64,000 nucleotides of DNA, taken from the NCBI GenBank assembly GCA_004352715.1, contig SCFE01000110.1, forward strand, positions 660,222-724,221. The letters are read 5' to 3'. This document shows, in pieces, positions 38,601 to 53,600 of this stretch (positions are counted from its first letter, which is position 1; each line of letters begins with the position of its first letter). Under the pieces are notes generated by a model. The model was given only the letters and a program-made list of their open reading frames with translations, searched no databases and had not been told where the DNA came from. Made by a program: the position numbers and the translations under genes. This DNA is from Hofstenia miamia (taxonomy: Eukaryota > Xenacoelomorpha > Acoela).

Positions 38601-41600
38601 TCAGTCTTTTGACATCTAAATGATTTTAGCGGCTTATTATATTTGTATATATAAGAATATAATGCCTTGTGTTTTTTTAATAATCTAAAGCAATACTCAC
38701 TAAAATAAAGGAGATAGTGCTTATGTACTAACGCGAGTAACTTTAATTAAAATGAGTAGCCCTAATCATTAAAGCACAATATTGAAGAACTAATGAAAAA
38801 TCTAGTGCTAATTTCAGAAATTGAAAATATTATTTTAATGTCAAACAAGTAATCCTCATCACGATTTTTAGCAAATCTTCCAGTAAGCATTAACGATTCT
38901 TTTAAAAATTTATCATAAAAATGAATACAAAAATTGTAAAAATTCTATATCTATTTTATCAATAATATCGTAAATTATTTACCAACATCAATTAAGATAA
39001 AAGAATAACAATACTTTGATGATACTTAATAGATTTATTTACCTTATTCACAGGCTTGCCATGGGGCGATAGTTTCTGACCCGCAACCCCCACCACACCC
39101 CAAGAGATGTCTATAAATCCACATCACACGTCCCACACCACACCCCAGAAATAAAAGTTTGCCACCAATTCCCACAGCAACGTTTTGTCAAAACTGTCTT
39201 GTCTAATATTAATTTAAATACAAAAGCATTTGCAAACACAAAATTTTATGTACATTTGAACATGTATTAATTTAACAAGTCAATCGCTATCTTCATCATA
39301 ATCAGAAATGCTTTTTAAGAGTTTGTGATTTGATATTTATATCATAAATATTTAAAAGCTTAAGGTATTTTACAGATATACTGTAAATCAGGCATTCCAG
39401 CAAAAACGGCAAGATTTTTTTGCGTAGCTTTGATAAAATTAAGCTTCAATTACTAAAAAATCTTTCAATGCAAGCAGAAGAATTATCCCTGATATTTTGC
39501 GTAATAGAGGCATGTTAACATTTTTCCAAAATATGATAAGATTTAGTGCAGCATTAAATTTTATAGTCTCAAACAGGGCCATTTCCAAGTCAATCTGCTC
39601 ACTTAGGCATTGCTTTTTGGAATAAATTTGTGGCATTATGAGCTTGCCTCAAACATGACCAAAAATAGCGAATTTGATTTACCCATCAAGGGCGGATCCA
39701 GGGCGGGGGGGTTGACTATGGTGACTAGTCACCATAAATAAGTTTTTAGCTTGCAACGTTTAAAATTATTAATTCATTTTACAAGATTTTAGTTCCTGCT
39801 GAATGTAAAAAGTTTTAAATTTGCCGCGATTACATACAAAGTTCAATTTAACCAAACAAGTGTGCATTAAGATAATGAAAACCACTCTAAATCACATTTT
39901 CTGTGCAATAAATGGTCTGGCAATTAAACTCAGACTCTTAATTATGTTTGAATCTATTTCTACTCTCGAGCATTTAAACACAGAAACAGTGAACCATTTA
40001 GTTTCCCGCGAAATGAACATCATTATAACACTTTGCTTTGCTATTTGCAGTTGTGTGCATTGCATCTAAAATAAGAAATTTTTAAATAGCTCTTCCTAAT
40101 TATTTAATAAACAATTTAAAATATGATTATAAAAAAGGTATATTGCATAAAAAAAGACAAATCTGCATAAGCAAATTAAAAAGCATAATAAAGGCTCGTT
40201 TTGGGCTCATTGTATATAAAATGCTCTGCTCAAGTTGACAAGTTTGGTTCAGAACTGGAAATCTTTAACAGATTCTGATAAAATGCGACGCATTGACAAT
40301 TGCTGGAAACCCACCAACTGACAAATTAAATGTTAAATTTTCAGAATCAAGGAAGTGCTATTTAACTTTTCAGTGGAAATGCCTAGAGCAATACAAATGA
40401 CTGGCTTACAGTTCCTGTGTTTTATAATTTTCTTAAGCGCAGACTAGGAGTACCCCATATATCCGCCACTGAGCAAAAGGTTTCCATTTGAAAATGGTAT
40501 TCATTGAAATTTAAAAACTGCATTTCTCGAATTTGCTTACAAAAAAACAGAGTGACTTTATTTGAATTGCCATCATTGTACATGTACAGTTTGTTTTTTT
40601 TCTTAAGTTAATTTTCCTTGAAAAAAGAAATTATTTGTAATTTATTTTAAATTGAATGACTTATGTTTTAATTTGAATGCAGTAATTTTCAATTTGAATG
40701 ATTCATTATGTAAATCGATAGTTGAAATGTGTAGATGAAACCATTTTACCAATACATATAATTTTTAGTTGAATTCTTGTTTCTTAACAAACGATTGCTG
40801 AAGTACTAATGTAATTTCACAATGAAATTAAAGTAAGTTTCCCGTGATCGTCACTTTCAAGCAAAATCTGAATAACTAATTAGTATGCTCTAAGCGCACT
40901 TTGCGAAGAACTAAAGAATTCCGCTAATGCATTCCATTTCTCAAGCATATCCACTAGGGTGTTTTTAGCACTATTGGCAAATTTTTAATTTGTGTAAAAA
41001 ATATTGCCAAACTTTATCGGAGATTGGGTAAAGTTTACTACTTGCGCAACAATTGTATTTGCAACAAGCTATTTTTGTCTGTGGGACTCACAATAATGGG
41101 GAGATTGATTCTGGCCCCTTAAATAAAAGTTTTCTACTAAATATTTTTCTATGAAACTTTCCACGTTACTAAAACACTCATTCTTTTACAAAAGGAGGGC
41201 ATTAGATAGGAGATGACGTCATTAATAATGCAATATGTCATACTAAAATTTTGAAAATATTTTTGACAAAAGTCGTGTAGCAAGAGAACAGGTGGGGGAA
41301 ATTTGTTCAAATTTGGTGAGAATACTTTTCATACTATAAAAGTAAAAGTCTGAAAAGCACAGAAATATTGGAATTTTTAAACAACTAAAATTTTAAGAAG
41401 GTTGCAGGGGTGAAATCGACCATTCTGTGGCAAATAGGGTTAAAATTTCAGCAATTTCCTTATCAGTATTTCTCTTGAGCAATGGCCAGAGACAGAAACG
41501 CGCGTGCTTGATCTTCATTCCACGCTACAATTCGTTAGTTGGCGTTCTCATAATGAATAATAATTTCATTATTGCTTTGAAAAGTCTAAACCAAGATCGA

Positions 41601-44600
41601 AGGATGAAGTATATGTCTTGTAAATGGGGGGCCCTTTGTGTCATTTCAGTGACGCTAATTCACATCTCGTGGCGAAGTACTTAAGGTACTGTTGGAAAAA
41701 TATTATTTTCGCAGCATGAATTTGTTTGCTAGTTTGGGATAGAGCAAAAACTCCAACGCGTCTCAGAAACCATGTGAGTGTGGAAGCGCGTAAATTACGC
41801 TAAACATGAAGAACTTGAAAAAATCCATAAACATAGAAAGTGCCGCGAGTTAACAAAACGAACAAAATTTCAAGAATATTTGAATAATGTCTTTGATGTA
41901 GCTCACCAAAACGCATTGTCAATTATCAGAAAGTAGTGAGTTTCTTCTTTGCTTAGGGTGAATAAGAGCGACGAGGTTCATGACAGGAGTTGATACAGGT
42001 TTATACAGGTTAGAGGAGAGGACTAGCGAAAGCCTAAGCAATCAGAACAAACGTGATGGCCAAGAAACGACTAGAATTCTGCAAGCCAGAACTTGAACTG
42101 TTTTGCTGTCCAGTTCCAACGAGTCTGAAGAGGTAACGATGGATGTGAACACATATGTGGGTAAATGTACACCCAACGAATAATCAAAATGAATGTTAAA
42201 ATTATTCCTTAATGATTTTTTATAAAAAAATTCAAATTTTTTCCCGTGCAGTTTTCATGTAATAAGGTTTAGAATCTATATGTGGGGGCAACAAATAACC
42301 TCAACTTGTAAATTAACCTCTAAAGCCTGGTTACTTTAATTACAGTATAGTAAATTGCAAAAGCAGTCTGAGTAATTTCCAATGTTTATTGGTCTGTTCG
42401 TCTAACCAAAGCTTTTTGAAACCTTATTCATCTCCCTACTGAGTATACATTCATTACTAGCGATATAGATTCTCCGCAATCTTGTTTTTATATGTAGAAT
42501 TTATTCAATATGTCATCAAGTTGATGACCCGTGTTTTGCACTAGCTATAAACCAATATGCATGCGCTTAAGATTGGATTTATTTCTTAACTATTAAATTC
42601 CATAGAATCCCGGGTTAGATAACCAAAAATGCCTAAATTCAATCCCTTATAGACCATTATTATCTTCAAGAAATAAAACTATATGTTAGGTTGATGCAGA
42701 TAATTCTAGCTAACAATACTTGTCTATCGATACATTATCCAATAAGATATTGTCTATTGATCATTCATAAGCAATTAGTGAAGAAATTATCCAATCATAG
42801 CTTTAGCTCATTATTCCTCTTTCATAATTACAATTAATATGTTCCATGCTTTCTCAGATTGTCGACTTTTATAACACTGTAAGCATTTATTTCAACAATT
42901 TTAAAGTGTATACCTGATTTATCACTTATACATGTAAATTTGATGTTTTACACATATCTACGTAATTGAATATCAATATACGTAATTTTTGTATTTATTA
43001 TCTTATATTACCTGTGTCTCGTCACGGTATTGTTAGAATGATTAATAAAGTGGCAAATCTGCCTCGTCAGACCCCACTCTTGCAATGTTCACCCAAAGTA
43101 CAGCGGAATTAATAAATTAATGAAGATACCCAAAACTAAAGAATGTTACATTAAGGATGGCATTGGTCTCTGATTTTTTGGAAGCACAGACCATCACGAC
43201 ACCGCAAGGCATTGCAACTTCCGCTCACTAGCCTGTTGTAACTGAATTTAATAAACTTGTTCAATCAAGAAAGACATGATCTACTGGAGGCAGCCGGGCG
43301 TGGACGTGTACTTCAGAGGTGAATCCACATTCTACTAATAAGCCATTGGAATTGATCTCAGTGGATCCTGACCTCCGGAGAAGAAAAAATAAAAATTGGC
43401 TATAAAAAGGCGTCCTCCAGTGATGTTGGTTATGTTGTCAGAAGTCTTCGAGAGAGCGCAGATGCACAGGAGAAGTGCAAACCCAACTTCTCCTGAAGAC
43501 ACCAAAAGTTTGGAGAGAGCAGGGAAGGGTAATCGATACAGAGTCAGTCGTTACTATCTTATAGTAATGAATCCACATACACTTCAGATCTCTCCTGCTT
43601 CAGCATCAAACCTGACTTAGTTTAAACCTGCTTAAGCCTGATGTCCATAGATGAAGGGATTTCATAAAAGCAACATTCTCCTTTTCTCGAATTATATTTT
43701 CCTTTTTCATTTACACTATATTTCAATGCAAACATCAGTTTTAAGTATTAATGTATTCTCAGTAAAAGAACATAAAAGGATTCTAAATAATTATATTTTA
43801 AAAATTTACCTCTGTCATGCAACTGTTGTACCATTTTGATATTATTTAGGAAGAACAAGATATAAATACCAACGTATACTACTAAAATTCAGAGAAAAGT
43901 GGACATAAACTTTTCATTGTGTAAACAGTTTAACCCTATCATTAGCTGAAAGCCAATCATAAAAAAAAGTGCGCTTGACATTGACATTGCAAATGTCAAA
44001 TACATAGTATACGGTTCATATCACACATTCAATGGAGAAAACCAGCTAACCAAACCATAGTCAGTTAACTAAATGTCACCAATGGAATAAAACCAAGATG
44101 ATGTGAAATTGATCAAACAACATGGATACTGTTAAACCTGATTTTGCTCTTGTTTTGTCCCTGACCTGAAACCTGATCTGCCCTGATTAAACCTGATTAA
44201 GAAACCCGGACTTGAGTAACACTACTGTTTGATCAGCAGTTCAAAAGTATACATTTTGTGTTTGAAGGGCATTGTATTATCACAGTAAGTAAATTTCTAT
44301 TTATTAGCTTTAGGATACTCTGATTTTGTGCACGGCTCGCGCCGATGGGATTTGGGTGATCTATTGACAGAACACACAGTAATTGAGGTATGTTGTTGCT
44401 GACATTCGATTTAGACTGTTTTGTTATCTGAGCAATAGGTATGGGAAGAATTGGAATGTTTTGTAAAATTACGATTTTCCACTGAAAAACATTCCATATT
44501 CAAGTGCACGAATAATTTTCTTGACAACTTAGCACCATAACAGAGAAGTACACCCATAGAGGTGTTCAAATCCCAGCATTCCAACTTTCCAAATAGGCCT

Positions 44601-47600
44601 GGCGAAAATTTTTGGAAAATGTTAACTAAACAGTTTTTTAGTTTAAAGGCAAAATAGGTTGTTTCGAATTAAAAATTCTTTACAATTATACTTAGCATAA
44701 CATCAAGTACGCAGGGCAGGATTTCTCAATAGGCAAAACATAGAACATTGGCATAGAGATTTAGTCGCCGAGTATGCATTTTATCAAAAATATCAACAAA
44801 ATTTGATAGATCAATTGATTTGCTATAATGGATGTTGATCATAGCCAAATTTATAGAGATGAACCAAAATTTTTTCAAGATGAGTGAAAATGGGAATGCT
44901 TTTTAGTGCCCTTCTTGAAATATATGATTTATTGGGGGGCTGGGCCCCTTCCAAAGCACCTTTGGTCTGGCTGATCAAAGTTGAATTACTCTATAATCTT
45001 AAATGCACATTAAAAGTTAGCATAAATTTAACAAAAAAATAAGATTTATATAGCAAAATAAAATAAAGTTTAGAAGAAAAATTTAGGAGAAGTCACAGAA
45101 TACAAGTTGCGATAATTTTATTAAATTTAGAGAAGGCAGGTTTTCTTAGATAATGTGTTTTAATAGAGGGGAAATTTTCTCATTTTGTTGCTTTTCTTTG
45201 ACCGGTTTCCAACCGGTTCAACCGACAGGTCTTGAAGTGTTGATAAGGCCGGCTTACATCTCTGGGATGGTCTGTTATAGGTGGATATAAAATTCTTGTT
45301 TGTGTTGACGAAGCATTCAATAAATGTTGCTGATTGCACTCAAAGTACAATGCCATTTAAATTCTGCACTCAATTATCCTGCCCTCAATATTATTGCAAC
45401 CACCATCTCAACCCCAACAATAAAAAATTAACGAATTCCACAAACTCTACGCAATATTTGAACTTTCTCTTTAGTAGTTTCTAATATTATAATATTTATT
45501 AAAATTGTCGAAGTCAAATCAACTTGATCATCATTCCATTTGTTACATCAAGCTTTAGGTGGGTGTTTGCATCAGTAACTATTTCAAGAAGTGAATTATT
45601 GTTCTATTCTATTATGTCATCTGAAAACTCAAGTCTGAAAGAACAGTCCTATTTGAAAAATGCGGAATCCATGTATTTTTCACATTCAAAATATTCACAA
45701 ATTTCAGCAATGAGCACACCAACAATCGATTACAATAATTTGTGGCATTGGCTATCTGTGTTTGAGCTACGCTGTATGAATTAAATGTACTGCTATTATG
45801 CTCCTTATATGCAAGTGTAAGACTCAATCTATTTTATTATGAAAAAATTCTATGGCTATATTTGTGGGGTGTAGCTAGCATTCAGCGGGACCAGACTTTG
45901 ATTAGTCTGCCCACTTAGTCCCAATTGATTTATTCTCAGTCTCTTCTCATACTGTTTAATGAAGATTTGTGGTCTCGCATTCTCATGTCGTGTGGTCCCC
46001 ATTATAATTTTTTCTAGACATATTTGGCAAAGAATGTGGATAATATTCTCAAATACGTGATCACAGTTTCTTCATTTATATGATTCGAGTTCCACGGTAG
46101 TATATACATTAGTCCCAAATAATGTATACTGTTGAGCTTAAAAAACTAAAAGTATGTTCTTGGATCACTGCTACCCCTAATCTTCAGGTTGCGAAGATCT
46201 GGATCTAGATATGGATGGATCCAATCTATTGATATTCACTGGATATGGATCAGAAAGTTAATTAATGGATATCCATGGATCATTGTGGACCAAAATAGAG
46301 GGTAACGGATAAATGTATTCATTTTATGGCAAAATTTGACGTAAGATAGTTTAAAATGAACAACGAAAAAGTTTTAATCACAATAAATTTTTTGTACAAA
46401 TCTGACAATATTATACGTGTGTATCAATCATAATACATCATGAGAGGTCATCACATGCTTGTTATTACAATCTAAACATTAGTCCTTGGTTAAAGAACCA
46501 CGTGCATTGAGAAGCTTGTGTAATTTTCTGTCTTTCTTTAAAGTGTTCAAAACAACTTATGAAATGTGCGTGCGTATTAAATTTTTCTTCAAAGGAATTA
46601 TTCCTGGTGGATCCTTTATGAAGCGATTCATGCAAATTTTTGTAGGTTAGATTGGATATGGATCGGAAATATCCGTTCCATGAAAAGCCTGATGGTCCAA
46701 AGCATATCCTATACCGTTTCAAAGCAACTATAAATTGCAATTCACTTGTAAGGTTGTTTCGGCAAGATATACAACACAACTACAATTTTCTTGGATTTCA
46801 ATGGGATGATCTGACCTTCCAGTTAGCTTTATTCTACTTGGTCTGCTCTTCATCCTAATTTGTGTTTGTTCTTAATTTTTAGGTCAAACCAAAACCGACA
46901 TTGTATTTTTTACTATATTCTCTTTACAATTGTGCACTAATTCAAAATCAGAATTTCAAGATTTGCTTTTAGGTACTGAAGTGATTGAAGATTATCTAGA
47001 AACAATTAACAGCGATTCACCGAACACCCAAAGCAGTAAGTTGTCATATTATTTCAATATTCTTAATACCAAAATAATTTTCACTTAAAGTGCATGTAGA
47101 GTCGAACCGGGATATAACAAGCTGCGGTTTTTACCCAATAATTTAAGCTGCTCCTGGTCTCATAATTATTTACTAAAATCGTCTGTAAACATTCTTAAAC
47201 ATTTTATATCGAAACTTTCTATAAGATTACTAACATAATGTAATCTGATCTACTTCAAAGCATAGGTGTCATTTCTTAGCCTGCGCTTAAGTTGATTCAG
47301 GGTTTTCGAATAATCGTAGTTTTGAAACTTCTCGAGTTAGAAAGCAAATTAGTTCAAATTATAGAGAAAATTTTTTTAATTTTCTCAGATCGCACATCTA
47401 AAGGGAGTTCTAGTAATTTAAGCAACTAAAAGAATTTCAAATTTAATTAATTTTCAATGGACTATTTTCAAGCCAACGCTACTCTGCAAATTTTTGTGTT
47501 ACTGGCATTAAGTCCAGCATGAGGAGAATTGATGAATAAGCTAATGCTAAATACAATGAACGAACATTATTTGATTATGCAAATTTTTTCACTCAAGCAT

Positions 47601-50600
47601 AAGAATGTAAAATAGCTTTAGTGCTGTGTAAATATAGTACACGTGTGTTTAAAAATCAAACAAAAAAAGAATAATAATTCTTGTCAAAACCAAAAATGAC
47701 ATTGAATTTACTGATAAATTGTAAGTACTGAATATCTCGTGTATGCAGACAAAGTAAATATTTGCGCACTTTTTTCATTTCCAAAAATGTCTGCTCTAAC
47801 AAACTGCTTAAGATACTCTAAGGAATTCTATTTATGCCATCAAGCGCTCTCAATCAATTCTTGTAGTATCTTGTTAAAAGAACTAATGTTTCCAATATTA
47901 TAAAATATTTCAATTGTGATTGTGGGTTATTGGATGTAGCATGTCACCAAAAGATGAGGGAGATATTGAATGTTTCAATCTAAACAATGTTTTCAGTCTC
48001 ATAACGACGACACTTTCAGATGAGTTGCTAAATGATTCATTGTTAACATCAATAATGCTAAAGGAATTTCACTTCAAAACGTATTGCCTAGTAACGAAGT
48101 AATTGCAAATGTATTGAAACTATTGGAAAACAAAATGGCTATAATCACTAAAGTTATTAAATTAATATGAACGGCATAAAACACTTATTACTGGTTATAA
48201 TGATTATTATCGAAATCTCAAAATTTACCGATTTAAGGACTATATTTCATTGGGAAGTTATTAACCCATTATACATACCGATCCACACAAACATGGCTTT
48301 ATGTATATTCTTAGTTACAAGCTAATTAAAAAAAATCACAAAACTTGCGAGTTTTTTTTACAGAAAATTGTTTTCTAATTATATACTCATATGAATAGTT
48401 TAATCATGAACTAACATCACAGTAGTGATGAACATTTATAATATTGGGTTTTACTATTTAAGATTTTTCTGTTCCATGTCTATCCCATCCCATTAGTCAA
48501 TTTTTTTGGTTCACTCATCTCATTGTCTCACACACTATTTGGTTACATTATGATTCTACATTGTGATGTGTGATCTCATTCCTCTGCTCGTTTTCATTCT
48601 TTTCAGGCGTGTGTGACAAGGTGGGATTAGTAGTACACAGAAGGATAAGTGGCAGTTTGCGAATTCATTCTGCAAGAAACTACCTGTTTCTAGTTCAAAT
48701 ATTGAACAAATTACTTCCTCTAGTAACAAATGCCTAACGAATGCTAGAGAAATTGCAGAATATATGAATTCCGTTTTTATAAAAATTGGAAAATTTAACG
48801 GGAAAACTGTTCGTTTATTTGGACAAATACAACCTAAATCTAATAAATTTTCCTTTAATTTTTTAACTGAATATGAAGTCATGAAGACACCTTTAAATCT
48901 AAAGGTCCTTCAACAGTTCACAATTTCATACACAAAGTAGCACTTATGAAAACGCTTCCTACACTAACATTTATTTTAAACTCATGCATAAGACACTTTT
49001 ATTTTCCGAGTATATTGAAGTACTCTGTAGTTACTCCCATTTACAAATCCAAAGATTGCACTAATTGTTGCAATTACCGTCCAATTTCAGTCACAAATAT
49101 TTTGGCCAAAATCTTTGAAAAAATTTTTATGGTCAAATTCAATGCTATGTAGCAGAAGAAAATTTATCACGCTTTCGCAGAAAGCATTCTGCAACTGATG
49201 CATTGATGTTTGGGCAAGAAACCTGGCCCAAAAACCCTAATAATGAATACGTCAGTCCGCACTTAGATTTCTCCAAAGCCTTTGATAGCATGTCACATGA
49301 TATTTTTATTGGCAAAATACTCAAATATGGCTTCAGTATTGATGAAATGAATCTAATTCAGAGTTTCCTTAGCAATCGCTTCCCAGCAATTACACTTCTA
49401 AGTACCTTAAAGTCGTTCAAGGGGTCCCACAAGGATCAATTCTGGGACCGCTATTATTCAACATATTTGTTAATGATATTTCACATTGCTTAAAACATGC
49501 CAAGCTCATTCAATACGCTGATGATCCGTGCATCTATGTTGAACAACAAATCTAGACTAACAAGCTTCAAACTTCTAAATGAAAATCTCATTAACATTAA
49601 GACATGGTTTGATAAAAATAAATTGCAGTTAAATCTGAATAAGTCTCAATTTATCATCCTTTAATCTTCTCTAACACTATAAAAAATGATTTAAAGTTGA
49701 AACTTGATAGTCTAACAATCCCAACAGTAACAAATGCTTGCTATCTTGGTGTAATGCTTAACAATATCTGAACTTTGATGAATTCCTCAATACAAAAATT
49801 CGTAAAATGGCTTGCTTAAGGTCTAGGATTAACGAGGTAAAATGGCTCTTTTCCAAGTCATTTCTTATTAACTAAATTCGCAGTAACATTTACGGCATTG
49901 TTAGCTATGGTTGTATTCTTACAACTGGTAGTTGTATTTTAAATTGAGCAAAATAGAAAAGCTATCGAACTGGATAGCGGAACTAATTGCTGATCTCCCA
50001 AGATTTACCCATGTAACTCCATATTATGTTTCATACAATTATATGAAACCAACAAAGTACATTATGTATCTTGCGTACCTGTATTTCATAAACATTTTAA
50101 TGAAGAACAATGCTGCTTTCAGCTGCGATGATGTTGAGAAAGTATTAACTCATAATAAAAGAACCAATAAATCTCTTAAAACACCTCATTAATAGCAGTT
50201 ATGGGAAAAATTCCTTTTTTTATTAATGCATCAATGATTTACAATGAATACAGAATCCAGGTTAAGTGGAAAAAACTTTTTAAAATTATTTTTTGAAAAT
50301 TCATCATACTGGGAAAGAGTACAGCAAAAATTTCCAAGTTACTTAAATTTCATATCTCTCACTCTAATGCAAGTGCTTATTTTAGTAATTTTGTATTGTT
50401 CTATAGTTTATAGTATGCAATAAATTGCTTTGAATAGTAATAGTAGTTGTAAATCGATATATTTAAAATAAAACATAATATTAAAAATAAAATTTACAAT
50501 CAATGAATACTATTAACAATAAGAGCAGGCATTGAATGAAGAACACGAACGACAGAAACAATAAAAAAACAGAGTACAAGAAGAATTCTGAAAATATTGT

Positions 50601-53600
50601 CAGCAAATTGACGCCAGAAATTATTCTTCAGTTGCTTAATAACTAGATGTTTATGGAACAAATTGATAGAAGAGCGAAGGTGAACTAAATTTGCTAGTGG
50701 AACAACCCTGTTGAAAAAAAGAGGATTTAGCTTTCAAAAATGAAGCACACATAAACAAAGATGGGTTATTTGAACGTAAACCCGAGTGTAGAGGAAGCGA
50801 TAAAAACTGGAACGGATCAAGATCATAACATCCATTTAAAGGCTTATTGAAAAATAAATTCTGTATCCGAAGAAAAATCAGAAAAAAATACTTATTAAAT
50901 AAATTTGATACATCAAAGTTGTTGGATCCAGTACAATGTTCATAATATATCGAATGAGGTAACTGATTTGATGAAGAGCCTGAGAGCAAATTATAGCATG
51001 ATTTGGTGTCGGTCAAATTAGCGAAATTCTCCACAAAGCAGATCTTAACCATTTCGACAATCGAACGAAGTAGGGAGGAATATGAGACCTCAGAGTCAAA
51101 AACCCAGTATACATTCTGGACCGACAAAGCTTTACTATACAGATGAACTGAGTGTGATGAAAAGTAAGTAGGAAACTTCTTCCGATGCTGGCGTTTCTTC
51201 GGCACAGCAGAGTAGATAATATCAAAAAGGCAACGGTACCAGTAGTCAACATAGTAATCATTATAAAGATTGTAAGGACGAAATGAAAAAGTTGACGTAG
51301 CGGGCAATAACGACCGAATTTCTGATGAGGCTTGTGAGAAACTGTAGTAAAAATTACAGTCGTCACGAAATGAAGAATCCTCAATACAAAAGTTGGTTAA
51401 CATTTGTAAAATTCAACAACAGCTTGGCGCTGACCGCAATATTGACGTCATCCGAAAAACTAAATTTAGGAGGTACAACGTCAGTCACATTGAAATCATC
51501 ATGACATGTAGAAACCAAGTCCAAGGTATTGCTACTTATATGAGTNNNNNNNNNNNNNNNNNNNNNNNNNNNNNNNNNNNNNNNNNNNNNNNNNNNNNNN
51601 NNNNNNNNNNNNNNNNNNNNNNNNNNNNNNNNNNNNNNNNNNNNNNNNNNNNNNNNNNNNNNNNNNNNNNNNNNNNNNNNNNNNNNNNNNNNNNNNNNNN
51701 NNNNNNNNNNNNNNNNNNNNNNNNNNNNNNNNNNNNNNNNNNNNNNNNNNNNNNNNNNNNNNNNNNNNNNNNNNNNNNNNNNNNNNNNNNNNNNNNNNNN
51801 NNNNNNNNNNNNNNNNNNNNNNNNNNNNNNNNNNNNNNNNNNNNNNNNNNNNNNNNNNNNNNNNNNNNNNNNNNNNNNNNNNNNNNNNNNNNNNNNNNNN
51901 NNNNNNNNNNNNNNNNNNNNNNNNNNNNNNNNNNNNNNNNNNNNNNNNNNNNNNNNNNNNNNNNNNNNNNNNNNNNNNNNNNNNNNNNNNNNNNNNNNNN
52001 NNNNNNNNNNNNNNNNNNNNNNNNNNNNNNNNNNNNNNNNNNNNNNNNNNNNNNNNNNNNNNNNNNNNNNNNNNNNNNNNNNNNNNNNNNNNNNNNNNNN
52101 NNNNNNNNNNNNNNNNNNNNNNNNNNNNNNNNNNNNNNNNNNNNNNNNNNNNNNNNNNNNNNNNNNNNNNNNNNNNNNNNNNNNNNNNNNNNNNNNNNNN
52201 NNNNNNNNNNNNNNNNNNNNNNNNNNNNNNNNNNNNNNNNNNNNNNNNNNNNNNNNNNNNNNNNNNNNNNNNNNNNNNNNNNNNNNNNNNNNNNNNNNNN
52301 NNNNNNNNNNNNNNNNNNNNNNNNNNNNNNNNNNNNNNNNNNNNNNNNNNNNNNNNNNNNNNNNNNNNNNNNNNNNNNNNNNNNNNNNNNNNNNNNNNNN
52401 NNNNNNNNNNNNNNNNNNNNNNNNNNNNNNNNNNNNNNNNNNNNNNNNNNNNNNNNNNNNNNNNNNNNNNNNNNNNNNNNNNNNNNNNNNNNNNNNNNNN
52501 NNNNNNNNNNNNNNNNNNNNNNNNNNNNNNNNNNNNNNNNNNNNNCAGGTGAGTATGGCGGGTGTCGTAAGACAGTAAACTGCAGTTCTTGCAATTTTTC
52601 TTGGGTAATTCGTGCAGAGTGTGATCTAGCATTATCATTGCAAAAATCAATAATATGGATTAGAGTTTTGGATTAGTAGTTAGTAGTAACTAGTACATAT
52701 TACACGAGATAGAATATGCCTATAAGGTTAAAATAAGATACTATTGTAGGCTTAGAAATTTAAATATAAAAACGGAAAGACTTATGCACCAAGCCTATAT
52801 ATATATATATATAATTTCGTACTCTTGTATTGACATTCATGCCATCAGCTATTACAACTTGTAAATAACCTGCAGAATTTTTTTCTTGTATCACTCAAAC
52901 TTTCTCTTGTGAAAACTAGTAACTTTTCTAGGTTGTGGAAAGATATGATCTATGTAGGTATCACTCTGAAAACTTACAATAACATAGAGATTCCTTGCTG
53001 AATTTCTTATCTGTTGCTCCATCCTCAGGTTTCTCTACTCTTGTATCATCTATTCTCTCAACAAAGCCTAACATTTCAGGATTTCCTATTCTTCTGAATA
53101 TATTTGAACGGATAGATTTTTACAATGCATTCATGTTTTCTCAGTTTTGTCTGCTCCAAAATATTTTCGGGGAGTTCAAATGGATATCATTTAGAACAGC
53201 ATTAACAATTTTCAGGCGCTACTACTAGAATGCCCAGTACGCTACATAATCAAACTCAAATTTGAATATTGATGTCTGTTCGGTGTTACTCTGATTTTTA
53301 TAAGATGAATCAGAGTTGCTGTATTCATTTTCACGAGAGTCATCATCGACTGCAGCACAAGTTGCAAAATTTTCGTCCTTTGATGGGTCCAGTATGTAAG
53401 AACAGGATGCTCCAGCTTCAATTGTTTGTTGAGATGGTCTACCTTTTCCTTTTACTTTCTTTCAAATATTTGTTGTAGTCTTGAAGTATCAATTTTATCT
53501 ACATCACCAGTCACCATATTTCTTGCACTTTTCTGATCTCCCCAGAAATTCCTTCTCTAGATTAGGAATTTTCACAGCACACTAAAATAGCTTGCAAAAC

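Noticed and set aside
45524-45784. 86-codon + strand frame (SSENSSLKEQSYLKNAE) with a possible donor at its end
   Set aside because: Phase in (2) does not fit the preceding exon (leaves in 1), there is no known motif, and an antisense frame of similar length overlaps.
46465-46779. 104-codon minus frame beside GGATAT repeats
   Set aside because: No family motif, overlaps an open + frame, and lies between transposon-like motif clusters; likely chance.
51393-52676. Apparent 350-427 codon frames across the 1-kb N run
   Set aside because: Nearly all residues are unknown; the frames exist only because N creates no stops. Same for frames over gaps at 3.1, 9.8, 22.0, 55.1 and 63.1 kb.
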